Shown here piece by piece: positions 55,063 through 64,000 of a DNA stretch of 64,000 nt. The notes beneath the pieces were generated by a model. It saw only the letters and a list, made by a program, of their open reading frames with translations. It ran no database searches and had not been told where the DNA came from. The stretch's first letter is position 1, and the number at the start of each line of letters is the position of its first letter. The translations under genes and the position numbers were made by a program. Origin of the DNA: Elephas maximus indicus (taxonomy: Eukaryota; Chordata; Mammalia; Proboscidea; Elephantidae). Location: assembly GCF_024166365.1 (NCBI RefSeq), contig NC_064832.1:43428249-43492248 (forward strand), in the 5' to 3' direction.

Positions 55063-55889
55063 CCCCATTATAGATTTTTCTTATATTATTAAAACTATGT
55101 GAAAATATAATTTTGATCATCGTTCATTATCTTTCTCTCTTCTTTAATACCATATATATTTGCCAACAAAATTTTCATTGATTTGCAACATGAAAATTTT
55201 TACCATGTAATAAAAACCTGTTCTACTAAAATTAATTTTTTATTAAAAATGCTTAGCAAACTCGAGGGCACTGGGTCTGGGTTAGCAAACTAATATGGAA
55301 TATTTCCTTGGAAGGAAAATAGAGAAAAGCTGGACATTCTTTCATGTTAGATATTATAATAATTTGAATGGTAAAAATGTACTGAATTGAGTGACAATCG
55401 TTATAAGTAACCTAAGTCATTTTTATAAGTCATTTTTCCTGCTTAATTAAGTGTCATATTATTTAATGTTCAGGGCTAAAGCTGCTAAAGATTACTCATT
55501 TTGTATATTATTATTCTTTCCACAGAAATGACTCTATGTTTGCTTTTTTTTTTTGGATTTTTGATTTCTCTTGGAAACACTATCTTCCTAAATGGAGGCT
55601 ACCCTCAATTTCTAATACTGGAAAGAAGAATGAATATAACCATGTTTCAAAGAAAATGCCTCAAAGCTATTTTTTGACTTCCTTTATTAACTCTCTCATT
55701 GCCTTTCTACTTTTTTCAAACTTGATTCTCCACGTTTTTCAATCTTATAGGAAACTACAAACCTCCGAAGTTCTTTTGCTCTGCCCAAAATTCCCAGAAA
55801 CTTCCTCTCAATATTTTTTCTTAACTTCTCTCTATTTTTGAAACTTTTCATTTTGGGAAAAAATTAAATATATATATATTATATATATA
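55063..55889. other. AT-rich stretch
   Basis: A 27-base AfroSINE 3' remnant (CTCGAGGGCACTGGGTCTGG, 55261-55280) and a TA tract (55869-55889) are the only structures. The 101-codon frame at 55536-55841 has no recognisable product. Confidence 0.4.
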
Positions 55890-57960
55890 ATCAGAGGAAG
55901 TTGCAAAGAAACGAACAGGGAAGTCCCGTGAATCCTTCTCCTCCTGCCTATTAACATTTTACACAACTATAAAAATTTTTTTTTTTTTATAGTACGATAT
56001 AAATATCAAGAAAATTGACAATGGTATATTCCATAGAGATTATTCAGACTTCACCAGTTATACACGCACTGGTGTGTGTGCGCATGCATACGTACGCACA
56101 AGCGCATCTGTAGCTCTGTGAAATTTCATCATCTTTGTAGCTTGACATCACTTCTGCCACAATCAAGATATTACACTCTAGTGTCACCACAAGACTCCTT
56201 TGTGTTAACCCTTTATAGCCACACTCATATCTTTCTCCTTTAACACTTCGGAACCACTAATATGTTCTCCAGGCTTCTAATTATATTATTTCATGAATGT
56301 TACATAAATGGAATCTTGCACTATGGATCTATTTGATCTGGGCTTTGTTTTTTCTGTTTTTAAACTCAGCTTAATTTTCTTGAGACTAATTCAAGGTGCG
56401 TTTATCCGTAGCTCATTTCTTGTTATTGCTAAGTAGTTTTCAATGGTATATATGGATGTACCACAGTTGCTTAACCATTTACCTACTAAAGGACATTTAG
56501 GGAGTGTCTTAGTTATCTAGTGCTGTTATAATAGAAATACTACAAGTGGAGGGCTTTAACAAAGAAAAATTTATTCTCTCACTGTCAAGAAGGCTAGAAG
56601 TCCAAATTCAGGGCACCAGCTCCAGAGGAAGGCTTTCTTCTCTCTGTTGACTCTTGAGGAAGGTCCTTGTCATCAATCTTCCTGTGGTCTAGGGGCTTCT
56701 CTGTGCGGGAACCTCAGGTCCAAAGGACACACTCTGCTCCTGGCACTGCTTTCTTCTTGATATGAGGCTCCCATGTCTCTCTGCTCGCTTCTGTCTTTTA
56801 TATCTCAAAAGAGATTGGCTTAAGGCACTATTTAATCTTGTAGATCTCATCAAAATAACTGCCTTTAATCCATCTCATTACATCGTAGTGATAGAATTTA
56901 CAACACATAGGGAAATCACACCAGGTGACAAAATGGTAGACAATCCTACAATACTGGGAATCATGACCTAGCCAAGTCGACAGACAACTTTCAGGGACAC
57001 AATTCAATCCATGATACAGACTTTCAGTTTTGGGCTATCACAAAATGCTGCAATAAATGAGATAGGCTACTGGAGTAACTTACCATTTTTTGTTTCCACC
57101 AGCAATACGTGAGTGCTCACATTTTTCCACGTTGTCATCAGCATTTGTCATTACCATTGTTAATCATTTTGGCCTTTATGATAGGCGTGTAGTACTATCT
57201 CATTGTGGTTTTAATTTGGTTAATGTTTTTCAACATCTTATTTTCTGCTTATTTGCCATCCATACACCGCCCCCCCTTCTTCAAACATCTGTGCATTTTT
57301 CTCCCGTTTTCCAATTGGTTCATTTGTTGAGTTTTGTGAATCTTTATATAATCTACATACAAAGACTTTGTCAAATATGCAATATGTAAATATTTTCTAG
57401 TCTGTAACTTGTTTCTTATCATTTCAACAGGAATTTTCACAGGGCAAAAGATTTTCATTTTGATGAGGTTCAATTTATCAGTTTTTCCTTCTATGAACCC
57501 TGCTTTTGGTATTAAATCTAAGAAATCTTCCTAGTCTTAAATCTCAAAGGTTTTCTCCTATATTATTTTCTAGAGGTTGTACAGTTTTCTATTTTACATT
57601 TAAGTCAACTATTCATTTTCAGTTATTCTTTAAGGTGTTAGGTTATGACAAGGCTTCTTTTCTGCTGATGGCTGTCCACTGTTTCAGCACCAGTTACTGA
57701 AAACATTATCCTTCCTCCATTGAAATGCATTTGTTTCTTTTTGAAAAAATTAATTGGTCATATTTGCATATATTTCTGAATTCTCTAGTAGCCCCAATTA
57801 ATTTATGTGTCTATTCCTCCACCAGTACCACACTCTTAGTTATTGTAACTGTATACTAAGCCTTAACACTGGGAAAAGTGATTCATTCCACTTTATTATT
57901 ATTCTCTTTCCAAGCTATTTTGAATACTTCAGGGACTTTCTCTTTACTCTGTCTCTCTAC
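55890..57960 (-). mobile_element. Old L1 3' UTR and ORF2 end, split by LTR
   Basis: The plus strand reads as complemented L1: GGAACCACTAATATGTTCTC, ATGGATGTACCACAGTTGCT, then after the LTR TTCAGTTTTGGGCTATCACA, TTCCACCAGCAATACGTGAG, TATCTCATTGTGGTTTTAAT and TTTCATTTTGATGAGGTTC. Coding frames are gone. Confidence 0.8.
56505..57018 (-). mobile_element. MaLR/MLT1-type LTR inserted in L1
   Basis: It starts TGTCTTAGTTATCTAGTGCT and ends CAATTCAATCCATGATACA, giving TGT...ACA termini and a length of about 514 bp. The L1 sequence GGACATTTAGGG continues after it with TTCAGTTTTGGGC. Confidence 0.75.
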
Positions 57961-59339
57961 CTTTTTTTTAATCATTATTCTCTAACTCAGTCTGACACAT
58001 TGTTGACTTTTGTAACACACTTCTAACTCTCATTGTTTCTGTATAAATTTAGGTCCTTTGACTTCCGTTTTCATTACACTTTGACTAACCACATCATAGA
58101 GTCAACATTACCATTTAAAAAAAGTTAGGATTATGTTTACCTTCCTAATCTGAAATCAAATTTTCTCTCTCTGATCATATAACTCCTTTTTTTTTTTTTT
58201 ACCATATTTCTTGCCTTCACTCCTACCAATTTACATTTTCATCCTCATCCTCATCTCTAAAGGTTTAAACACTACTTACTCAGTCCATCATTTCCTGTTG
58301 TGATTTCACTTGCCTTCATGCAGCCCCCAGTATTGATAAGTATTTCCTTCATCCTTTCCCAAACTCTCTCCCCATTAAAATGTACATACATGAATTTAAA
58401 AAACTTTTAATTTAAAAAAAAAACTTCGCTGACACTCCAGATTAAGAAAAAAAAATGATTTGCTTATGTCTATTTCATTGATTTATGACACTCTACAGTA
58501 TATATGTTTCATGATCACACCCTTACTAAATGCCTCTCAATAACTCATTAAGGCATTGTAGTCGGATGATCACATCTTCTTTGTGCTCTCTGTAAATCTG
58601 ACATTGTACCATGTCCCTCTTAACCCCCTTTCTATCCTTAACACTCATTTTTTTCTCATTTGTAACATTCTTTCTCTGTAACCTTTAGTGTCTCTTATTT
58701 ATTATCTCTTAATGTTTTCTTAAGTAACAATTTTACCCAAAGTCCTATTCTGAAGTTTACTCTGTTTTACCAAGAAGGTTTAGTTTGTTAATTTCATCAT
58801 TTTCCATGATGTCACATTACTTTTTAGTAGGTGAAATCAATTCTAAACCTTAATGACCTCTCTCACTCCATTCCAGTTACAGTTTCCTCTAACCAGGCTT
58901 TCCAGTTTCAGTTGCCAACCCTTCTAAAATTGACTCTAACAATTCTTGTTCAACCTTTCCAATATTGGCATCTTAATTTATTCTTTGCTGTATATTAGAT
59001 TATTATACTAGCTTCCTTGTTTATTTCACTTTCTAATCTATATCTCTTATTTCATCCTAATTGATAAATCATCACGTCTCTTTTCACAACTCTTGCTTAT
59101 CAAAAAAAAAATTATATATATAAAATCTTTTATTGTTTCCCAACCTAAGTTACAACATTTCATTTTGTGAGTCAAGAAAACCAAAATTAAATTATCTTTA
59201 CCACAGGCCCAAGAGTGAAAGAGAAAGGAAAAAGAAAAAACAGACAAAAAAAAAATTAATCTCACTGATTTCTGGAATGAGATGGCTTAAGGTTTCAATA
59301 TCTACCCTGTCACAAACTTGAAAAATTGCTTACAATTTT
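57961..59339. other. T-rich low-repeat stretch
   Basis: Poly-T at 58184-58200 and poly-A at 58417-58426 and 59101-59110 are visible. The even, C/T-rich text suggests an ancient repeat, but I cannot identify one. Confidence 0.35.
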
Positions 59340-59475
59340 CTTTTTCAGTTTTTTTCATCTGTAAAATTAGAGCAATAATAGTATATGCCATATAAAATCA
59401 CTGAAATATGTAAATGGACAATATGGGCAAAGGTTTTGAAAATCTCTAACACATAATAGGCAACCACTAATGCTA
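59340..59475 (+). mobile_element. MIR fragment
   Basis: TTTCATCTGTAAAATTAGAG and CTCTAACACATAATAGGC follow the MIR 3' order. Confidence 0.6.
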
Positions 59476-59535
59476 GCCACTATTTTTTCTGATTTAAAGG
59501 CTGCTTTAATACTGTTTTTTTTTTTTTTTTTTAAT

Positions 59536-59683
59536 ACGGGTGGCACAGTGGTTGAGAGTTCATGTCAGCAGTTCAAATCCACCAACAGCTCCTTGGAAAC
59601 CCTATGGGGCAGTTCTACTCTGTCCTATAGGGTCACCACAAATCAAAATCGACTTGATGGCAAGGGATTTGGTTGGTTTTTTG
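59536..59683 (+). mobile_element. AfroSINE, first of three in a row
   Basis: CGGGTGGCACAGTGGTTGAG, CAGTTCAAATCCACC and GCAGTTCTACTCTGTCCTAT. The poly-T before it (59514-59532) is not its own tail, which is at the right end. Confidence 0.9.
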
Positions 59684-59693
59684 TAACACTAGA

Positions 59694-59861
59694 GGAGTCC
59701 TGGTGGCTCAGTGGTTAAGTCATACAGTTCCTAACCAGAAGGTCGGCAGCTCAAATCCACCAGCAACTCCTTGGAAATCCTATGGAGCAATTCTGCTCTC
59801 TCCTCTAGGATTGCTATGGGTTGGAATTGACTCAGTGTAATGGGTTTGATTTTGGGGTTTT
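59694..59861 (+). mobile_element. AfroSINE, second of three in a row
   Basis: GGAGTCCTGGTGGCTCAGTG, CAGCTCAAATCCACCAGC and GGTTGGAATTGACTCAGTG. It is separated from the first by TAACACTAGA. Confidence 0.92.
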
Positions 59862-59873
59862 ATAATACTAGAA

Positions 59874-60070
59874 GGAGCCCTGGTAGTACAGTGATTAAGC
59901 TCACAGCTGCTAACTGAGAGGCTGGTGGTTCTAATCCACCAGCTGTTCTCCTGTAGAAAGATGTGGCAGTCTCCTTCCATAAAGTTTACAGCCTTGGAAA
60001 AGCTATGGGGCAGTTCTACTTTGCCCTATGGGGTCCAGTCACTATGAGTCAGAATCAACTCAACAGCAAG
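59874..60070 (+). mobile_element. AfroSINE, third of three in a row
   Basis: GGAGCCCTGGTAGTACAGTG, GGTTCTAATCCACCAGC, AGATGTGGCAGTCTCCTTCC and GAGTCAGAATCAACTCAACA. It belongs to the intermediate form with the extra GTAGAAAGATGTGGCAGTC block, so the three copies are not tandem duplicates of one SINE. Confidence 0.92.
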
Positions 60071-60768
60071 ATGTATAGCACTACCAGGGTTTGAGAATAT
60101 TTATTTTGGCATTTACCCTGACATTTTTCAGAACATTAGAAGGCTATAAGAGTAAGCAATATTGCATTTTACTACAATGTTAAAGAACAACTGTGAACAT
60201 AAAGTAGAAAAATGTGATGTAATATTATTTGTTATTGCTAATAGTATATTTTATTTTAGGACTCCAAGGATCATGAAATTTGTGTTTTTCAATACTTTCA
60301 TTTATATTACTGTGATATAAAATATATATAGGTGGGATTTTCTTTTTCTTTAAGTTTTTCTTTCTTTTATGTATTAAGACTATATGGCAGGGTATTGAAG
60401 TTATTGATGTATGCAGGTTTTCTTCAATTCTTAATTTTTGTCAAAAGTACCAGCAAAGTGCAAATGTTCTTTCTGTTCCATATTTACCGTTAAATTAATG
60501 TAAACCTGAATTCAAATGGTTGTTGATTCTGTCATATGTCTTGCCATCTACAGGTCTATTTGATGGCCTCGGTTATCTTCCTAAGTTATCTTCCATTGTC
60601 CATATAATTTACACCATTATAAATAGTCTCATCTTTATCTTTTAGTAATTCTGGTCTTTCCCGTTGAACACTCTGAAGTTATTTTTATAGTTTTGAGGAC
60701 TATGTTGAACATTAAAGAAACAGTTACTATTGTACTTTCCAACTGATATATTCATTTTTAACCCATAC
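60071..60768. other. AT-rich stretch without recognised features
   Basis: No gene or familiar repeat. Confidence 0.4.
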
Positions 60769-60934
60769 CAAAAAAAAAAAACCCATTGCCGTTGTGTTGA
60801 TTCTGACTCCTAGTAGCCCTATAGAACAGAGTAGAACTGCCCCATAGAGTTTTCAAAGAGCCTCTAGGAGATTTGAAGTACCGACCTTTTGGTTAACAGC
60901 CATAGCACTTAACCACTACACCACCAGGGTTTTT
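60769..60934 (-). mobile_element. AfroSINE
   Basis: ACCCATTGCCGTTGTGTTGA, GAACTGCCCCATAGAGTTTT and ACTACACCACCAGGGTTTTT. The A-run at 60770-60780 is the complement of the T-rich tail. Confidence 0.92.
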
Positions 60935-60969
60935 AACACATAGATAAGGTATATAGAGTAACCTACCTA

Positions 60970-61083
60970 GCAGCTCCACAGATGAAAGATCTGCTCCTGT
61001 AAAAATTACAGCTGAGACAACAGTATGGCGCAGTTCTACTCTGTTACATGGGATCGCTATGTTTGGAAATTGACTTGACAGAG
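60970..61083 (+). mobile_element. AfroSINE body fragment
   Basis: AGCTCCACAGATGAAAGATC, ATTACAGCTGAGACAACAGT, GCGCAGTTCTACTCTG and GGAAATTGACTTGACAG. The tRNA-like head is missing. Confidence 0.8.
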
Positions 61084-61089
61084 CACACC

Positions 61090-61165
61090 ACAAAAAAAAC
61101 TATATATAAACACACATATATAAATATATATATGTATATAAATAAATAAATATATATTTGTATGT
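61090..61165. repeat. AT/TG-rich microsatellite
   Basis: ATATATAAACACAC, AAATAAATAAAT and TGTGTGTG units. Confidence 0.85.
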
Positions 61166-61555
61166 GTGTGTGGGTATTGTTTATTGTGTACTATGTTCTG
61201 TATTAAATACCCATCACTCATAATCTTATTTAATCTTTAAGCTATCTGATGGGGAATTACAACATTATTATATATCCCAGTTTGCCTGGGGCAATTCTGA
61301 TTCATGCCTATTGTCACAATGTAGTTATCAATAGCATTCTGTTTCACTCTAAAATATGTCTTCATTTGGACAATAAATGATTTGATTCCCCAGGTTAGTA
61401 TCCCATTAGTATCCCATTTAACAGATAAGCATGCAAAATGCGAGACGACTTAAGTTATTTACTCAAGGTTTCATAACTAGTGAAGAAAGAGAAAGAGGAT
61501 AAACAGAAGCATTTGGTTATCAATCTTGGGTTCTTATCCATTATATTAGAAGGCT
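61166..61555 (+). mobile_element. MIR, split by a MER53-like element
   Basis: The left half (ACTCATAATCTTATTTAATC) and right half (ATTTAACAGATAAGCATGCA, TCATAACTAGTGAAG) are the two parts of one MIR. They are separated by about 130 bases of unrelated sequence. Confidence 0.65.
61272..61403 (+). mobile_element. MER53-like small DNA transposon
   Basis: ATCCCAGTTTGCCTGGGGCA, TTCATGCCTATTGTCACAAT, CTGTTTCACTCTAAAATATG and TTTGGACAATAAATGAT match the pattern of this small non-autonomous family. TAGTATCCCATTAGTATCCC at the right edge is a short tandem repeat. Confidence 0.55.
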
Positions 61556-62189
61556 CCATTGATATGCATCTCTCCTTTTTAGAGCAAGAAATTGTCTTAC
61601 TTTAGAGTAAATAAATGGTAAGGGGTGTATACATATTTGCACACCAGAAAGAAGGCATAACCTATACAGTTATTGTAAAAAGTGATGACAGAGCCAGAAA
61701 TCCTTAAGAATTTTCAGGGAGGAGATGCAAACCATTCAAAGCACTTGTTATAGCAATAGTTGATACTACAGAGATTGTAGAAGATATAAGTCCTAGGAAT
61801 TATCTCTCTTTTAGAGGGTGCACTGCAAATAGAGCATGCATACATAGCCATACTTATGCTAGTGATAACATGAATATAATCACACAGAGACACAGTTATC
61901 AAGGACACTGGGAAGACATAAAAAACATATAATTCAAAGAATTATTGTAAATTGAAGTTCTATTGCAAAACATTACTTGGAAGTGATAAGAAAAAAAAGC
62001 ACTGTGTTTTTTAATGTTTATTTGTTTTAAGACACAACACGTGCTGGTAAGGAAAAGTTACAAATTCATATGCACTACCATCCCCACCCTTAACAGAAAC
62101 ATATGCATTCCTACGGCACACAACAATAACATCTTGATTAGTTAAAGGCAAGCAACATGTTAGGTAAATTCTCAGTTCTCTAACAAAAT
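61556..62189. other. Stretch without recognised features
   Basis: Two minus-strand frames of 64 and 70 codons (61714-61908, 62011-62223) have no recognisable product. Confidence 0.35.
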
Positions 62190-62200
62190 TTGTTGGTAAA

Positions 62201-62809
62201 TTTAAAGCCATGTGAGCAGCCATCTAAGATACTCCACTGGTCTCACCCCTTCGGGAGCAAGGAAGAGTGAAGAAAACTAAACATACAAGGGAAAGATTAG
62301 TCCAAAGGACTAAGGGACCACATCTACCAAGGCCTCCAGCAGACTGAGTCAGATACAACTAGATGATGCCCAGCTACCACCACTGACTGCTCTGACAGGG
62401 ATCACAATAGAGGGTCTTGAACAGAGCTAGAAAAAAAATGTAGAACAAAATTCTAACTCACACAGAAAAAACCAGGTTTACTGGAGAAACCCTGAGAGTA
62501 TGGCCCCTGGACACACTTTTAGCTCAGTAATGAAGTCACTTCCAAGGTTCATACTTCAGCCAAAGAGTGGACAGGCACATAAAACAAAACGAGATTAAAG
62601 GGGCACACCAGCCAATGGGCAAGGACTAGAAGGCAGGAGGGGACTGGAAAGCTGGTAATAGGGAACCCAATGTTGAGAAGAGAGAGTGTTGACATGTCGT
62701 GGGGTGGTTAACCAATGTCATAAAACAATATATGTACTAACTGTTTAATGAGAAACTAATTTGTTCTGCAAACCTTCATCTAAAGTACAAAAAAAAAAAA
62801 ATAAAAGAA
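62201..62809 (+). mobile_element. Severely 5'-truncated L1 (3' UTR only) with TSD
   Basis: GCAGCCATCTAAGATACTCC, CAACTAGATGATGCCCAGCT and GTGTTGACATGTCGTGGGGT belong to an L1 3' UTR related to that at 37750-38400. It ends in an A-tract (62789-62806). The perfect 11-bp duplication TTGTTGGTAAA is at 62190-62200 and 62810-62820. Confidence 0.93.
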
Positions 62810-62820
62810 TTGTTGGTAAA

Positions 62821-63378
62821 GAAAAACTTTGATGTATTTTATTATTTATTACAGGACTTTTCCTATGATCAAGTAAAATCATGTTCTTACTATTTGTTCA
62901 GCATGTCTTGATTTCTTACACAATATGCTGACCATTTTTTTCTTCTGTCAAATTTAAAGAAACTAAGAATTTATACTTTAGTATATTTAAAATATGTTTT
63001 GGTTACAGAAAATAAAGGAGAGAAATATTAACACCTGTAACCTTGTTTTTATTATTTAAAAAATATTTAACTAAAGATAAAAATTAAATAAGTATTACAT
63101 ATGCGGTTATATTTTTGTTATTGTTTGCTGATGTGTGGTGTGTGTGAATGTGTGTGTATTTAATGGTCATGCAGAGATTTGAAAATATAAAAAAGTACAC
63201 AGACTAAAATTACTCTCACTCTACAGAGAAAAAAAATTGCAGTGATATTTTGGTATATGTATTTTTTTCATTTCTTTTTCTTGCTTTCTGTTAAAACTGC
63301 ACCAATATATACCTAATACTGGGATAATATTTCATACATAAGTATATAGCCAGGTTCATTATTTACCTCTGAACCAGA
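62821..63378. other. AT-rich stretch without recognised features
   Basis: A short TG run near 63131-63158 is the only structure. Confidence 0.4.
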
Positions 63379-63532
63379 ATGAAACCAACCCCTTGCCGTT
63401 GAGTCAATTCTGACTCATAGTGACCCTATAGGACAAAGTAGAACTGCCCCATACAGTTTTCAAGGTGGATTTGAACTGCCAATCTTTTGGTTAGCAGCCA
63501 TAGCACTTAATCACTATGCCACCAGGGTTTCC
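63379..63532 (-). mobile_element. AfroSINE
   Basis: CCTTGCCGTTGAGTCAATTC, TGACCCTATAGGACAAAGTA, TTTTGGTTAGCAGCCATAGC and GCCACCAGGGTTTCC. A deletion of about 15 bases removes part of the T-arm region. Confidence 0.92.
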
Positions 63533-63629
63533 TATTTATATATTAGAATCTTTCAATTACTACTTTTGCAAATACTTGCAGTGATCTTACCCTTAGAAAT
63601 TTCTTCCTCATTCTAACATCAGCTTAATG

Positions 63630-63735
63630 TGTTCATTCATTTATTCTTTCAAAAGTGTTCATTGACTATCACTGAATATCTGCTCTGTGTCAAACACAGT
63701 GCAAGAAATATCTGTTTTGTATGATAAGACTTTTA
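63630..63735 (-). mobile_element. L2/MIR-type fragment, ancient
   Basis: TTCATTCATTTATTCTTTCA with ATATCTGCTCTGTGTCAAAC and ACAGTGCAAGAAATAT is the complemented L2-like 3' end. Confidence 0.5.
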
Positions 63736-64000
63736 TTTTGCGTTTAACATTTTAACCCTTTATTTATTTTGTTCTGTGTAATATTTCAAGGTGTTTTTAA
63801 AATATGAATTAAAAAGAAGTTGAAACTCAGAGACTGAGATTCACTTAAGCTCACCTTTTCCCACTATACCTATCTTTTAATCAGCTTACGAATTAATTCA
63901 GAGCTATTTAAACAACTTTGTGTAAGTCACAATCCACCAATCAAACTTCTGTGTGAATGAATAAAACAAAGAACAATGACTGTCACTATTCTAATAATTC

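Noticed and set aside
55536-55841. 101-codon frame with hydrophobic C-terminus
   Set aside because: It is T-rich and Phe/Leu/Ser-biased, with no family resemblance and no supporting context.
59520-60085. Three regular repeats as a CRISPR-like or satellite array
   Set aside because: They are three separate AfroSINEs of different subfamilies, and the DNA is mammalian.

Overview
The window looks like non-genic, AT-rich DNA from an afrotherian mammal, most likely a paenungulate (elephant, manatee or hyrax lineage). The main reason is the repeat content. More than thirty copies or fragments of an AfroSINE-type tRNA-derived SINE are present in both orientations. There are several copies of an RTE-clade (BovB-like) LINE ending in (AAC)n, and L1 elements with the 3' untranslated regions I associate with Afrotheria. 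The species assignment is inference from repeat families I recognise; I could not run a database search.

I find no intact host protein-coding gene, rRNA gene, CRISPR array or prokaryotic feature. Nearly every long open frame is a relic of L1 ORF2, of the RTE endonuclease/reverse transcriptase, or simple-sequence DNA read in frame. The tRNA-like sequences are SINE heads, not tRNA genes.

Layout. 1-7.5 kb: an L1 3' end, then scattered AfroSINEs in AT-rich DNA. 7.7-9.3 kb: a 5'-truncated L1 with target-site duplications (TSDs), the best preserved L1 ORF2 end in the window, inserted in an older LTR-like repeat. 9.8-10.2 kb: a MER2/Tigger-type DNA transposon. 11-17 kb: three old L1 fragments, the last carrying an internal RTE insertion. 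17.8-25.9 kb: RTE territory, in which a near full-length 3.2-kb RTE sits inside an older RTE that also hosts an LTR-like element. 26-34 kb: low-repeat DNA, then nested LTR, SINE and microsatellite DNA. 35-44 kb: two diverged direct copies of a roughly 0.8-kb block containing the same SINEs, one copy split by a solo LTR. 44-48 kb: old L1 pieces and tRNA-Gly-type SINEs. 49-51.7 kb: a second RTE whose 5' end is inverted. 52-64 kb: low-repeat DNA with an LTR-split L1, a same-direction SINE triplet, a MIR split by a MER53-like element, and a short L1 with clear TSDs.

The repeats interact. The RTE supplies the 3' tail of a tRNA-Gly-headed SINE, and the RTE 5' leader resembles the body of that SINE. 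The nested insertions give relative ages: older RTE before young RTE; segmental duplication before solo LTR; L1 3' UTR before RTE fragment. The observation I would most like checked is a membrane-protein-like reading frame shared by two L1 3' regions (172-540 and 15761-16027).
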